From Bryobacterales bacterium (GTDB taxonomy: Bacteria > Acidobacteriota > Terriglobia > Bryobacterales > Bryobacteraceae): a stretch of DNA of 14,143 bases. The notes below the pieces were generated by a model that was given only the letters and a program-made list of their open reading frames with translations, was not told the origin of the DNA and did not search any database. The position numbers were made by a program, and so were the translations under genes. Below are positions 1 through 7,332 of this stretch, piece after piece (within the stretch, counting starts at the first letter, position 1; each line of letters opens with the position of its first letter). Location: positions 1 to 14,143 of the forward strand of contig JADJOP010000029.1 in NCBI GenBank assembly GCA_016713735.1, in the 5' to 3' direction.

Positions 1-28
1 GAGTTAGGCGCTTGAATCTCCTGCTGCG

Positions 29-630
29 TTGCTATCCTGGCGGGTGATGGTAAGAATTTGCTTCAAGATGCCGGCTGCTTCTGGCGTCAATTCCCTCAAA
101 CAGCGGCTTACCACGATTACGAATGCTTTCGTGAATGCGATCCTCCCACGTCGGATTCCAACAGAATCGGAGATCGCGCGATGTCTTCAGATTTTGGGGC
201 TCGACGCGGATGATCTGCGCTGTGCCTATTGCGGGGATCCGTTCACTGAGTGGGATCACTTCCGCCCCATCGTCTCCGGACGCCGCCCCACCGGGTACTT
301 CTCGGAAATTGCGAATCTGGTTCCTGCTTGTGGTAAGTGCAACCAGTCCAAAGGGGCCAAGAATGGGAGTCATGGATGCGGGGAAACTCCAAGGGAGGTC
401 CGCTTGCCCGTGGTGTCGGGGACATCGAGCTGCGAATCGATAGGTTGAAGAGGTATTCGTCAGAGATGGTGCCTCAGCGCTTGGATTTCGCCGAGGTTGA
501 CCGGGCTCTCATGGCCCAATACTGGCAGAATCTGGAACGAATCGAAGTCCTGCTGAAGGAGAGCCAAACATGGGCAGACGCAATCAGAGGGGCGGTCGAC
601 AATCAGCTTGATGGATCAGTGGCAGACTGA
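29..630 (+). pseudogene. HNH endonuclease, split by a -1 frameshift
   Basis: The first frame (29-448, TTG start; ATG alternatives at 47 and 68) carries a zinc-type HNH nuclease core. It has CAYC (C65, C68), EWDH with the catalytic-type histidine H77, an Asn at 96 (IANLVPAC), and CGKC (C101, C104) followed by NQSKGAKN. At about 362-365 the expected family continuation moves to another frame (337-630) reading W-E-S-W-M-R-G, then an acidic and basic helix ending in DNQLDGSVAD. Adding one T after codon 112 (AAT) would give KNWESWMRG and one protein of about 200 residues, a usual size for stand-alone HNH proteins. An in-frame TAG at 5-7 shows the gene starts inside the window. As written it encodes a protein lacking its C-terminal third. 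Such proteins cut DNA nonspecifically or in restriction systems, but no partner gene is visible. The HNH call is firm; whether the break is real or a sequencing error is open. Confidence 0.8.
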
Positions 631-688
631 ACTGCGGACGAAGCCCACTTGGAGCGTTGCCACCCCCCGCAACCAAGTCTCACCCCCC

Positions 689-704
689 GTAGCGCCCCCG
701 CTAC
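689..704. other. Short GC-rich hairpin at the end of the sialidase-like gene
   Basis: GTAGCG, a CCCC loop, then CGCTAC forms a perfect 6-base-pair inverted repeat that overlaps the stop codon (701-703) of the minus-strand gene. It lies between two converging genes, so it could slow transcription from either side. There is no T tract on either strand, so it is not a standard intrinsic terminator. C-rich CACCCCCCG repeats flank it at 660-669 and 681-689. Confidence 0.35.
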
Positions 705-2869
705 TCCAGCCGCCCAAACATAATCCGCTCCTTCCGGCTCGGCGACGAATCGCCCTGGGTCACCGTCAGGTAGATCTCGCCGCGGTACTCGTGCAGCGAC
801 GGATACTGAAACGACTTCGTTGACTCAAACCGGTACCGCCGCGTCCAACGCACGCCATCGGTCGAGGTCTCGATGTTGAACACCGAGCGCGATACGCCCT
901 CGATGCGCGTCGCTTCCTGCCAGCCCAGGTAATAGCGCGAGCCGAACTTCTCAAACACCGGCTTCGAGCTGCCGCCGTTCGGCGCCAGTTCGCGGTATTC
1001 CGGCGCGGTCCACGTGCGCCCGTCCGCGCTCGTCGTGAACATGTAGTTCCGCGTGCCGCTTTCCTGGCGGCAAATCGCCAGCCATGTCCCGTCGGGCAGC
1101 CGGTTCACGGCCGACTCGGTCAGCTTCTCCGGACCGCGCGAAAAGAAGTGGCCCAGCACGCGGAACGTATCGAACGAATCGTTCAACACCGAGAGCCCGT
1201 TCTGCCCGCCCGGATAGTTGTTCATCACCACGTAGGTCTTGCCGTCGAACTGCTTGAAAGAGTCGATGTTATAGAGGCCGAAATCCTTGCGCTCGCCCGT
1301 GAAGCCCTGCGCCGCGGCGTCGTCATAGTAGCGCTTCGGCTGCATTGCAAACGTTCCGGCGGCGGTTTCGATGCGCGCCCGGTGGATGTTCGGCGAAAAG
1401 GCCTGCGCGCGCAGGTCGAAGTCGAGAAAGTAGGTCTGCGCCTCGCGCTGCCGCGGCGCTTCACTCGCGAAGAACACACGCAGCGTCGTATCGTTCGTGC
1501 GCAGGATGCGCGGCACAAAGCACGCCCCTTCGGGGATCGTCTCGTTAGCGAACGCCTGCCCGCCGCGCGCCACCGGAATGCGCCGCTCCACCTTCCTATC
1601 CGCAAGCGTCACCACCGACATCGTGCAATACACGAACGGCCACTCGGCGCTCTCGCCCGGCTGGATGTCGTTGGCCATCGCCACGATGTAGGCCTTGCCG
1701 TCGACGATCACGAACTCGGCGTCATGCGCGCCCTTCACCTCGGGACCGGTCACCGAAACGAGCCGCGACATCACGCGATCGCCCGCCGCCTTGGCATCCC
1801 ACGGCGGCAGGCTGTTCACCAACCGCCGCAGCTTCACCGCGCCACTCACATCGCGGCCCGCTGCCACGTCCTGTTCGCGGAACTCGGCCGTGAGGATCTC
1901 ACCCGCGCCCTGGCGGTCGCGATCGTAGACCACCGTGATCAGCCCGTCCTTCGCCTGCACGGCATCGGGATAGGAGACGCCCACGCGTTCATCGAGCAGC
2001 AGCCCGTCGTTCCACGTCTTGCCCTCATCGCGTGAAAGCTGCGCCGTCAGATGGCTGCGGCCTTTGAAGCGGTAGTGGTTCACCAGCAGCAGCGCGCCTG
2101 AGGCCAGCCGCCGGATGTAGAAGCGCGACCCCGGACTGGCGATCTTCGTCTGCGCCCCTTCGCTCCACGTCCGGCCGCGATCCTTCGAATGGCTCTCCCA
2201 CAAAAAGCCGCTCCCCGTGCGCGTGAGCATCCACAGCCGCCCGTCGCGCAGCTCGACGATCATGTTCTCCAGCGCCCATTCCGGCGCGCGTACGGCCCCG
2301 TGCAGCTTCCACGTGCGCCCCTTGTCGCGTGAAATGGCCACGCCCTGCACCTGCTTCGACCGTGCGAACCAGTCGCGCGTCACCTCCGGCGCATGTGTCA
2401 CCGGCAGCAGCCACTCGCCTGTGGAGAGCACCACCGGCTTGTTCATGCGAAACGCCACCGCCGCTTCGTTGAACCCGATGCGGAACTCCTCGCCCCACAC
2501 CGGCTTCTTCGCGTCTGGCTTGGCGCAGATGCGCGCATGGACGCCGTGCCGGCCCGCCTCGCGGTCGCCGCGGTTGAAGATCGTCCAGAGGCGGCCCGAC
2601 GGGTCGAGCCACAGCGTCGGATCAAACGCCCGCGCCGTGCCGCGCGGCCCGGCGATCACCTCGGGCTTGGTATACGTTGTCCCGCCGTCATCGCTATAGG
2701 CGAGCACCACCGTGTTCTCCACCGCCGGCTCCTTCGCCCCGCCTGTGTACCACGCCACAAACGTCCGCCCCCGCGCCGTGCGTTCAATGCCGGGAATCCC
2801 CTGCCACAGGCGAACCAGGTCAGCCGGGAAGGCGAGCAGCGGAAAGAAGAGGGAAAGCAGAAGTTTCAT
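701..2869 (-). CDS. Secreted BNR-repeat sialidase-like protein, two propellers
   Basis: This 722-residue protein opens with a signal peptide (K2, then a hydrophobic stretch to about residue 15, FPA before the mature part). It has at least six Asp-box motifs of the S-x-D-x-G-x-T-W type: about 59-66, 180-187, 228-235, 279-286, 613-620 and 669-675. Residues 299-331 (SYPDAVQ, DG, VVYDRDR) are typical of the BNR_2/sialidase family. The spacing suggests an N-terminal six-blade propeller (about 20-340) and a second propeller (about 360-722). The FRIP-like strand near the N-terminus reads GIPGI, without its arginine, so true sialidase activity is uncertain. Members act outside the cytoplasm on sialylated or other glycans, or on polysaccharide. 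The start is the only ATG giving a signal peptide. No Shine-Dalgarno sequence precedes it, and a -10-like box lies 12 bases upstream. The gene stands alone. The exact substrate cannot be read from the sequence. Confidence 0.88.
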   Translation of the reverse strand: MKLLLSLFFPLLAFPADLVRLWQGIPGIERTARGRTFVAWYTGGAKEPAVENTVVLAYSDDGGTTYTKPEVIAGPRGTARAFDPTLWLDPSGRLWTIFNRGDREAGRHGVHARICAKPDAKKPVWGEEFRIGFNEAAVAFRMNKPVVLSTGEWLLPVTHAPEVTRDWFARSKQVQGVAISRDKGRTWKLHGAVRAPEWALENMIVELRDGRLWMLTRTGSGFLWESHSKDRGRTWSEGAQTKIASPGSRFYIRRLASGALLLVNHYRFKGRSHLTAQLSRDEGKTWNDGLLLDERVGVSYPDAVQAKDGLITVVYDRDRQGAGEILTAEFREQDVAAGRDVSGAVKLRRLVNSLPPWDAKAAGDRVMSRLVSVTGPEVKGAHDAEFVIVDGKAYIVAMANDIQPGESAEWPFVYCTMSVVTLADRKVERRIPVARGGQAFANETIPEGACFVPRILRTNDTTLRVFFASEAPRQREAQTYFLDFDLRAQAFSPNIHRARIETAAGTFAMQPKRYYDDAAAQGFTGERKDFGLYNIDSFKQFDGKTYVVMNNYPGGQNGLSVLNDSFDTFRVLGHFFSRGPEKLTESAVNRLPDGTWLAICRQESGTRNYMFTTSADGRTWTAPEYRELAPNGGSSKPVFEKFGSRYYLGWQEATRIEGVSRSVFNIETSTDGVRWTRRYRFESTKSFQYPSLHEYRGEIYLTVTQGDSSPSRKERIMFGRLE

Positions 2870-2881
2870 GGCTACGCAGGT

Positions 2882-2890
2882 AGCGTATCA
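2882..2890 (-). promoter_or_regulatory. Extended -10 promoter for the sialidase-like gene
   Basis: On the minus strand the sequence TGATACGCT gives a TGn extension plus the -10-like hexamer TACGCT. It ends 12 bases before the ATG, which predicts an RNA leader of only about 5-7 bases with no room for a ribosome binding site. No good -35 box is seen 16-18 bases upstream, as is common for extended -10 promoters. The same string CTGATAC-A/G-CTACC precedes the nitrilase start. Confidence 0.4.
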
Positions 2891-3641
2891 GCACTCCGCC
2901 GCGACCTCTGGAAGGACCTCACCAGTGGCGCGATCCCTGGTTTTCGCCGCGCTTCCAAGCGATCACTCCGATGAAGCGTCTGGACCAATCCTGACGACGC
3001 CAAGGAGGTGGCTTCTTTCCCGTGCTTTTCGTGTGCGCCGATCGTGTCTGCCGGGTTTCAGCAGGACCGCAAGCAGGCGAATCCAGCCCAATGAGCCAGT
3101 GAGCTTGTTCAGCTGCAAATCAATGGACGCTACTGCATGGATCGACGGCCACCCACCGATGCCCTCGCGTGGCTGAGTTCGAAGCAGGGCGCCATGGAGC
3201 TCAGGCGCATCCTCCGCACCAACAACGGCCGCGCTGTGCTTTCGCCCTGAGGACTCTAGCTCGAGGAACACAATTGACCCAACCAGCCTGACGTCGCTCC
3301 GCACCCCGCTGTTTGAGTCCAAAACGCGCCTCTGCCTGTCGAGATCGGAGCTTTTCGTTGTCGAGGGCTGCCTTCAGGAAGTCGCACACAACCGGCCGCT
3401 GCGCACGGTTGAACAGACGGACCAACTCTTCGATTCCCTCGGAAGTCCTCGAACGCGGTTGGGATCTGGTCCTGGCCTCTTCGCCGGCATCGACATCGAT
3501 GGAACCACCGCTACCGTGCGCCTGGAGACCGGCAACTGAACCGGCCACAAGTTCACCCGCATCTTCGTCCCGCTTAAGGTGGACGGCGAGTGAGAGTTCT
3601 TATGAAGAGTCCTCCACCTCCACGGATAGGGCGCACCGCCC
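2891..3641. other. Gene-poor stretch, possibly holding a decayed gene
   Basis: No ORF here shows a recognisable family, signal peptide or ribosome binding site. The longest interesting frame is plus-strand 3177-3538 (about 120 codons, no ATG), which contains DQLFDSLGSPRTRL, GIDIDGTTATVRLETG and, just past a TGA, FTRIFVPLKVDGE before another stop. Another plus frame near 3110-3248 reads INGRYCMD, then LRRILRTNNGRAVL. These look like protein but match nothing I know. The stretch could be the remains of a lost gene or chance open frames in GC-rich DNA. It also contains the upstream region of the sialidase-like gene and the 3' flank of the aldo/keto-reductase-like gene. Confidence 0.4.
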
Positions 3642-3644
3642 CTA
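3626..3644 (-). other. Imperfect hairpin at the end of the gnd cluster
   Basis: On the minus strand GGGCG-GTG-CGCCC forms a stem extended by TA/TA pairs with one bulged G, starting at the TAG stop of the aldo/keto-reductase-like gene. It may mark the 3' end of the three-gene transcript or protect it. No T run follows, so intrinsic termination is not supported. Confidence 0.3.
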
Positions 3645-4451
3645 CATGAAGTACTTCTGCTGTTGATACACCGCGTCGCCATAGCCGCGTACGAACGCCA
3701 TCTCCTCTTCATCGAGCGGACCCCGCCGCACCTCGGCGAGATTAGCCTCAAACTGCGCCCGGCTCGCTGGAGCGCTCAGGCACACATGCACGTTCGGGTT
3801 CGACATCACGAAGCGGTAACACTGCCCGGCTGTGGGAACCCGCGCCCCCTTTGGCAACCCCTTTGCCGGCCGCATCAGCCGCGTCCAGCGCGTCGCCGTG
3901 AAGCTGATAATGGCCGGATTCGTGGCCGGCAAATGAGGGAAAATCTCCTGTTCCGCTCCCCGGTGCGCGGCGTTGTAGCGAATCATCACCGCATCGAGCT
4001 TGTTCTGCTGCAATAGCTCCACCGCCAGTGTCCGGTCGTGCGTGGAGATGCTTACCCCGCGAACTAGCCCGCTTTCCCTTACCGCCTGCAATTCATCGGC
4101 AACGCGCGGCGTCCAGTATTTGCGCCGCGTCACGCCCAGGTAGTGGAACACATCGATGTAGTCGGTCCGCATCTGCCGCAACCGGGCCTCCAGCGTGCGC
4201 CGCAGGTTCGACTGCCACAGCAGCCAGTTGTATCCGCCCGTGGCCAGCACAACCTGCTCGCGCCGTCCGCGAATGGCCTCGCGCAGCGGCCCGGTCATGT
4301 GCGTATCGAAGCCGAAGTAGAAGAAATAGTTCACCCCGGCATCGACGGCGGCGCGAACCGTATCTGCGCCGGGGCGGTAACTGGCCGAAAGTCCAAGGCG
4401 GAAGACCGGCGTGCTGAGTTTCCCCAACGGATTGACGAGAAAACTGGACAT
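3642..4451 (-). CDS. Aldo/keto-reductase-like protein with altered active site
   Basis: With the start at 4451 the protein has 269 residues, close to the aldo/keto reductase norm. That ATG is preceded by GGAAGG at good spacing and lies 25 bases after the sugar kinase stop; an upstream in-frame start at 4511 would overlap the kinase. Family features are GADTVRAAVDAGVNYF (about 28-43), a strand leading to VVLATG (67-72), LRQMRTDYIDVFHYLG (91-106) and V-R-G-V-S-I-S-T-H (130-138). The proton-relay histidine is present (H103). The usual D-T-A-x-x-Y after GVNYF reads F44-Y-F-G-F-D, so the Asp and the Tyr are replaced, and the usual Thr-Lys reads Thr-Gly (T71-G72). Three of the four catalytic positions are therefore changed. 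The normal family reaction is NADPH-dependent carbonyl reduction, but this protein may bind ligand or do other chemistry. It is last in the gnd cluster. The fold call is good; the function is unknown. Confidence 0.8.
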   Translation of the reverse strand: MSSFLVNPLGKLSTPVFRLGLSASYRPGADTVRAAVDAGVNYFFYFGFDTHMTGPLREAIRGRREQVVLATGGYNWLLWQSNLRRTLEARLRQMRTDYIDVFHYLGVTRRKYWTPRVADELQAVRESGLVRGVSISTHDRTLAVELLQQNKLDAVMIRYNAAHRGAEQEIFPHLPATNPAIISFTATRWTRLMRPAKGLPKGARVPTAGQCYRFVMSNPNVHVCLSAPASRAQFEANLAEVRRGPLDEEEMAFVRGYGDAVYQQQKYFM

Positions 4452-4476
4452 GCGGGGCCTTCCGCCGGTGTGATCG

Positions 4477-5559
4477 TTAGCGCTGAATGCGGGCCGAGCC
4501 GCCCTTGGCAAACGCCTCCACCTGGTCCACGCTGGCCATCGTCGTGTCGCCAGGGAAGGTGGTCAGCAGCGCGCCATGCGCCCAACCGAGGTTCACGGCC
4601 TCCTGCGGCGAACGGCCCGTCAGAATGCCATAAATAAAGCCCGCTGCGTAACCATCGCCGCCGCCCACGCGGTCCAGCACATCCAACTCGGCCAGCGGCG
4701 CCTGGTAGGTCTTGCCGTCGATCCACGCCACCGCGCTCCACGAGTGGCGGTTCGTCGAATGCACCTCGCGCAATGTGGTAGCCACGATCTTCACCTTGGG
4801 GTGCTTCTTCACCACCTGTTCGATCATGTTAAAGAAGGTGCTTGGGTCGAGCTTCGACTTCGCGGCCACCTCAGGTCCCGGAATCCCAAGCCCTTTCTGC
4901 AGGTCCTCTTCGTTGCCCACCAGAACATCGACGTTTTCCACAATGCGCTGGATCACCTCCACCGCCTTGGCCTCGCCGCCCCAGATGTTCCACAGCTTGG
5001 CGCGGAAATTAAGGTCGAAGCTGACAATGGCCCCGGCCGCCTTGGCCGCCTTCATGCCCTCGATGATCACCTCCGAGGTCGTCTTGGAAAGCGCCGCGAA
5101 GATGCCGCCCGAATGGAACCACTTCACGCCGCCCGCGAAAATCGACGCCCAATCGAAATCGCCAGGCTTCAACTGCGCCGCCGCTTCGTTCGAGCGGTTA
5201 TAAAACACAACCGGAGCGCGCACGCCCTGGCCCTTGTCCGAGTAAACAGTGGCCATATTCGGACCGTTCACTCCGTTATGCGTGAAGTGCTTGTAGATGC
5301 CCCTGACGCCCATTGCGCGTACGCGCTCGGCAATCAGATCGCCGATCGGATAATCCACCATCGCGCTGACCACCGCCGTGTTCAAGCCGAAACAATCGGA
5401 CAGATTGGCCGCGACGTTAAACTCGCCGCCGCTCACGTGGATGTCGCAGTGCGACGCTTTGCGGAAGGGAATGATGCCCGGGTCGAGCCGGTGGATGAGT
5501 GCGCCGACGGAGGCGAAATCGAGGGCCGCTTCTTTGCGGATGTTCAAACCGTAGCTCAT
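4477..5559 (-). CDS. PfkB-family sugar kinase, probable 2-keto-3-deoxygluconate kinase
   Basis: The protein has 360 residues with ribokinase/PfkB features. These are a substrate-binding SGGEFNVAANLS (43-54), FDLNFRAKLW (181-190, common in keto-sugar-acid kinases), VGNEEDL (214-220), and the C-terminal signature D-R-V-G-G-G-D-G-Y (296-304), where D302 should be the catalytic base and the preceding glycines form the anion hole. The GGGD form instead of GAGD is often seen in 2-keto-3-deoxygluconate kinases. These phosphorylate KDG to KDPG with ATP in the cytoplasm, feeding Entner-Doudoroff cleavage. No KDPG aldolase is in the window. The start at 5559 has GGAGA about 9 bases upstream, and the gene begins 32 bases after the gnd stop, so co-transcription is likely. 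Fructokinase or another sugar kinase remains possible. Confidence 0.85.
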   Translation of the reverse strand: MSYGLNIRKEAALDFASVGALIHRLDPGIIPFRKASHCDIHVSGGEFNVAANLSDCFGLNTAVVSAMVDYPIGDLIAERVRAMGVRGIYKHFTHNGVNGPNMATVYSDKGQGVRAPVVFYNRSNEAAAQLKPGDFDWASIFAGGVKWFHSGGIFAALSKTTSEVIIEGMKAAKAAGAIVSFDLNFRAKLWNIWGGEAKAVEVIQRIVENVDVLVGNEEDLQKGLGIPGPEVAAKSKLDPSTFFNMIEQVVKKHPKVKIVATTLREVHSTNRHSWSAVAWIDGKTYQAPLAELDVLDRVGGGDGYAAGFIYGILTGRSPQEAVNLGWAHGALLTTFPGDTTMASVDQVEAFAKGGSARIQR

Positions 5560-5591
5560 GTGTGTGAGTTCTCCAGGGAAGTAGATCGAGC

Positions 5592-7049
5592 TTAGACGTT
5601 GTAGGTGCCGGAAGCGACGCGCCCGCCGTGGCCGGTCCAGTTCGTGTGGAAGAACTCGCCGCGCGGCTTATCGATGCGCTCATAGGTGTGCGCGCCAAAG
5701 TAGTCGCGCTGCGCCTGCAGCAGGTTCGCCGGCAGGCGGCCCGTGCGGTAGCCGTCAAAGAAGGCGAGCGCCGTGCCAAAGGCCGGTGTCGGCACGCCGA
5801 ATTCGATCGCCTTCACGATGGCCCGCCGCCACGAGGCCTGGTAGTCCAGCAGCGTCTGCTTGAAAAAGTCGTCCATCAGCAGGTTGTTCAACTGCGGGTT
5901 CTTGTCGAAGGCCTCTTTGATCTTGCCCAGGAACCGGCTTCGGATGATGCACCCGCCGCGCCACATCAGCGCAATGCCGCCGAAGTTGAGATTCCACTTC
6001 ATCTCCTTCGCCGCCTCGCGCAACAGCATGTAACCCTGTGCGTAGGAGATGAGCTTGGAGCAATACAGCGCTCGCCGCACGTCTTCGATGAACTCCTTGC
6101 GGTCGCCGGCCGAAGGCTTCGCCGGACCCGACAACACCTTCGACGCCTCCACGCGTTCGTCCTTCATCGCCGACAGGCAGCGCGCATACACCGCCTCGCC
6201 AATCAGCGTCACCGGCACACCCAGCTCAAGCGAACTGATGCCCGTCCACTTCCCCGTGCCCTTCTGTCCGGCGGTGTCGAGAATCTGATCCACCACGGCC
6301 TTCCCCTCGTCATCCTTCTTCGCGAAGATGTTCGTCGTGATCTCGATCAGGTAGCTGTCCAGTTCGCCCTTGTTCCACTCGCCAAAGACCTCATGCAGCT
6401 CATCCGCCGTCAGGCCGAGGGCGTCTTTCATGAGCTGGTAGGCTTCGCAGATCAACTGCATATCGCCATACTCAATGCCGTTGTGGACCATCTTCACGTA
6501 ATGGCCCGCACCGTCCTCGCCCACCCAGTCGCAGCACGGCGTACCGTCGTCCACCTTCGCCGCGATCGATTGGAAGATCGCCTTCACATGCGGCCACGCC
6601 GCCGGGTTCCCGCCAGGCATGATCGAGGGGCCATTGCGCGCGCCTTCCTCACCGCCCGACACACCAGTGCCGATAAACAGAATGCCCTTCTTGGCCAGTT
6701 CCTGCGTGCGGCGGTTGGAATCGGTATAAAGCGAGTTGCCGCCGTCGATGATGATGTCCCCGGCTTCCAGGTGCGGGAGCAGCAGCTCGATATTGTCGTC
6801 GACAACGCTGCCCGCCTTCACCATCAGCATGACGCGGCGCGGGCGCTTCAGGAGCTGGATCAGCTCGGCAATGGAGTGGGCGCCTTCCACCTGGGTGCCC
6901 TTGGCCTCGTTCTGGACGAACTCATCGACCTTGGAAACCGTGCGGTTAAACACCGCCACCTTGTACCCGTGGTCATTCATATTCAGGACCAGATTCTGGC
7001 CCATCACGGCCAGTCCGATGAGGCCGATGTCGCAACTTGCGTTCTGCAT
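5592..7049 (-). CDS. gnd: 6-phosphogluconate dehydrogenase, decarboxylating (long form)
   Basis: This 485-residue enzyme converts 6-phosphogluconate to ribulose 5-phosphate and CO2, making NADPH in the oxidative pentose phosphate pathway. The Rossmann loop is GLAVMG (12-17), with NRT (35-37), whose arginine fits NADP preference. IDGGNSLYTDS (101-111), GTGVSGGEEGAR (127-138) and the catalytic region HYVKMVHNGIEYGDMQ (183-198, Lys186, Asn190 and Glu193) follow. The family signature ILDTAGQKGTGKWT lies at 256-269, and the end reads FFHTNWTGHGG with a C-terminal arginine and histidine used by the partner subunit. Length and signature match the E. coli-type long dimeric form. ATG at 7049 is preceded by AGCAGGAGA. 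It is the first gene of a minus-strand cluster with the sugar kinase and the aldo/keto-reductase-like protein. All key residues are present. Confidence 0.97.
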   Translation of the reverse strand: MQNASCDIGLIGLAVMGQNLVLNMNDHGYKVAVFNRTVSKVDEFVQNEAKGTQVEGAHSIAELIQLLKRPRRVMLMVKAGSVVDDNIELLLPHLEAGDIIIDGGNSLYTDSNRRTQELAKKGILFIGTGVSGGEEGARNGPSIMPGGNPAAWPHVKAIFQSIAAKVDDGTPCCDWVGEDGAGHYVKMVHNGIEYGDMQLICEAYQLMKDALGLTADELHEVFGEWNKGELDSYLIEITTNIFAKKDDEGKAVVDQILDTAGQKGTGKWTGISSLELGVPVTLIGEAVYARCLSAMKDERVEASKVLSGPAKPSAGDRKEFIEDVRRALYCSKLISYAQGYMLLREAAKEMKWNLNFGGIALMWRGGCIIRSRFLGKIKEAFDKNPQLNNLLMDDFFKQTLLDYQASWRRAIVKAIEFGVPTPAFGTALAFFDGYRTGRLPANLLQAQRDYFGAHTYERIDKPRGEFFHTNWTGHGGRVASGTYNV

Positions 7050-7332
7050 GATGTCTCCTGCTCACACAGCCACCGTGCACATCGCGTCCCGTGAGCGTAG
7101 GACGTCAGCGAACCCTGATGCGCCGGATTTCGTTCCCTATTTTACGCCGAATCGCTCAGCCGCCCGCCCGCGTGGTCCGCCGCCATCCCGTGCACCAGCG
7201 CCACGCGGAAGCCCATTGACACCCGCCGCCCCACACCCGGCGCCGGTGACCCGGCAGACGCCGCTCGCGAGCCGCTCAGCAACCCGCAATCCTGCGATCA
7301 ACCAGCGAGCAAGCCCTGATACACTACCCGGC
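7050..7332. promoter_or_regulatory. Divergent intergenic region between gnd and the nitrilase gene
   Basis: This 283-base gap separates two diverging transcription units and must hold both promoters. On the minus strand TAAAAT (7139-7144) is a fair -10 candidate for gnd, giving a leader near 90 bases, but no clear -35 box accompanies it. On the plus strand the extended -10 at 7317-7325 serves the nitrilase. No riboswitch-like fold or clear operator palindrome was recognised. A frame open through the whole gap in line with the nitrilase reads low-complexity Ala/Pro/Arg and is judged non-coding. Confidence 0.5.
7317..7325 (+). promoter_or_regulatory. Extended -10 promoter for the nitrilase operon, probably leaderless
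   Basis: TGATACACT gives the TGn motif plus the -10-like hexamer TACACT, which ends 7 bases before the GTG start at 7333. Transcription would begin at or next to the first codon. There is no purine-rich ribosome binding site between it and the GTG. The surrounding string CTGATACACTACC closely matches the one upstream of the sialidase-like gene. Confidence 0.45.

Noticed and set aside
658..704. CACCCCCCG direct repeats and the adjacent hairpin as a terminator or repeat array
   Set aside because: There are only two imperfect C-rich copies and no T tract, too little to call an array or an intrinsic terminator.
1148..2035. A 295-codon plus-strand frame within the sialidase-like gene
   Set aside because: It is His/Arg-rich antisense text with no motif. 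The minus strand carries Asp-boxes and a signal peptide.
2963..3548. Minus-strand frames at 2963-3322 and 3201-3548
   Set aside because: They have no ribosome binding site, no motif, and overlap each other in different frames. They were not supported as genes.
5628..7094. A 488-codon plus-strand frame opposite gnd
   Set aside because: It is a high-GC mirror of the gnd reading frame, is rich in His, Arg and Leu, and shows no family motif. gnd on the other strand has every catalytic residue.
6736..7332. Upstream extension of the nitrilase reading frame to 6736
   Set aside because: The extension overlaps gnd antisense, has Pro/Arg/Ser low complexity and no nitrilase homology. The conserved protein begins just after GTG 7333.
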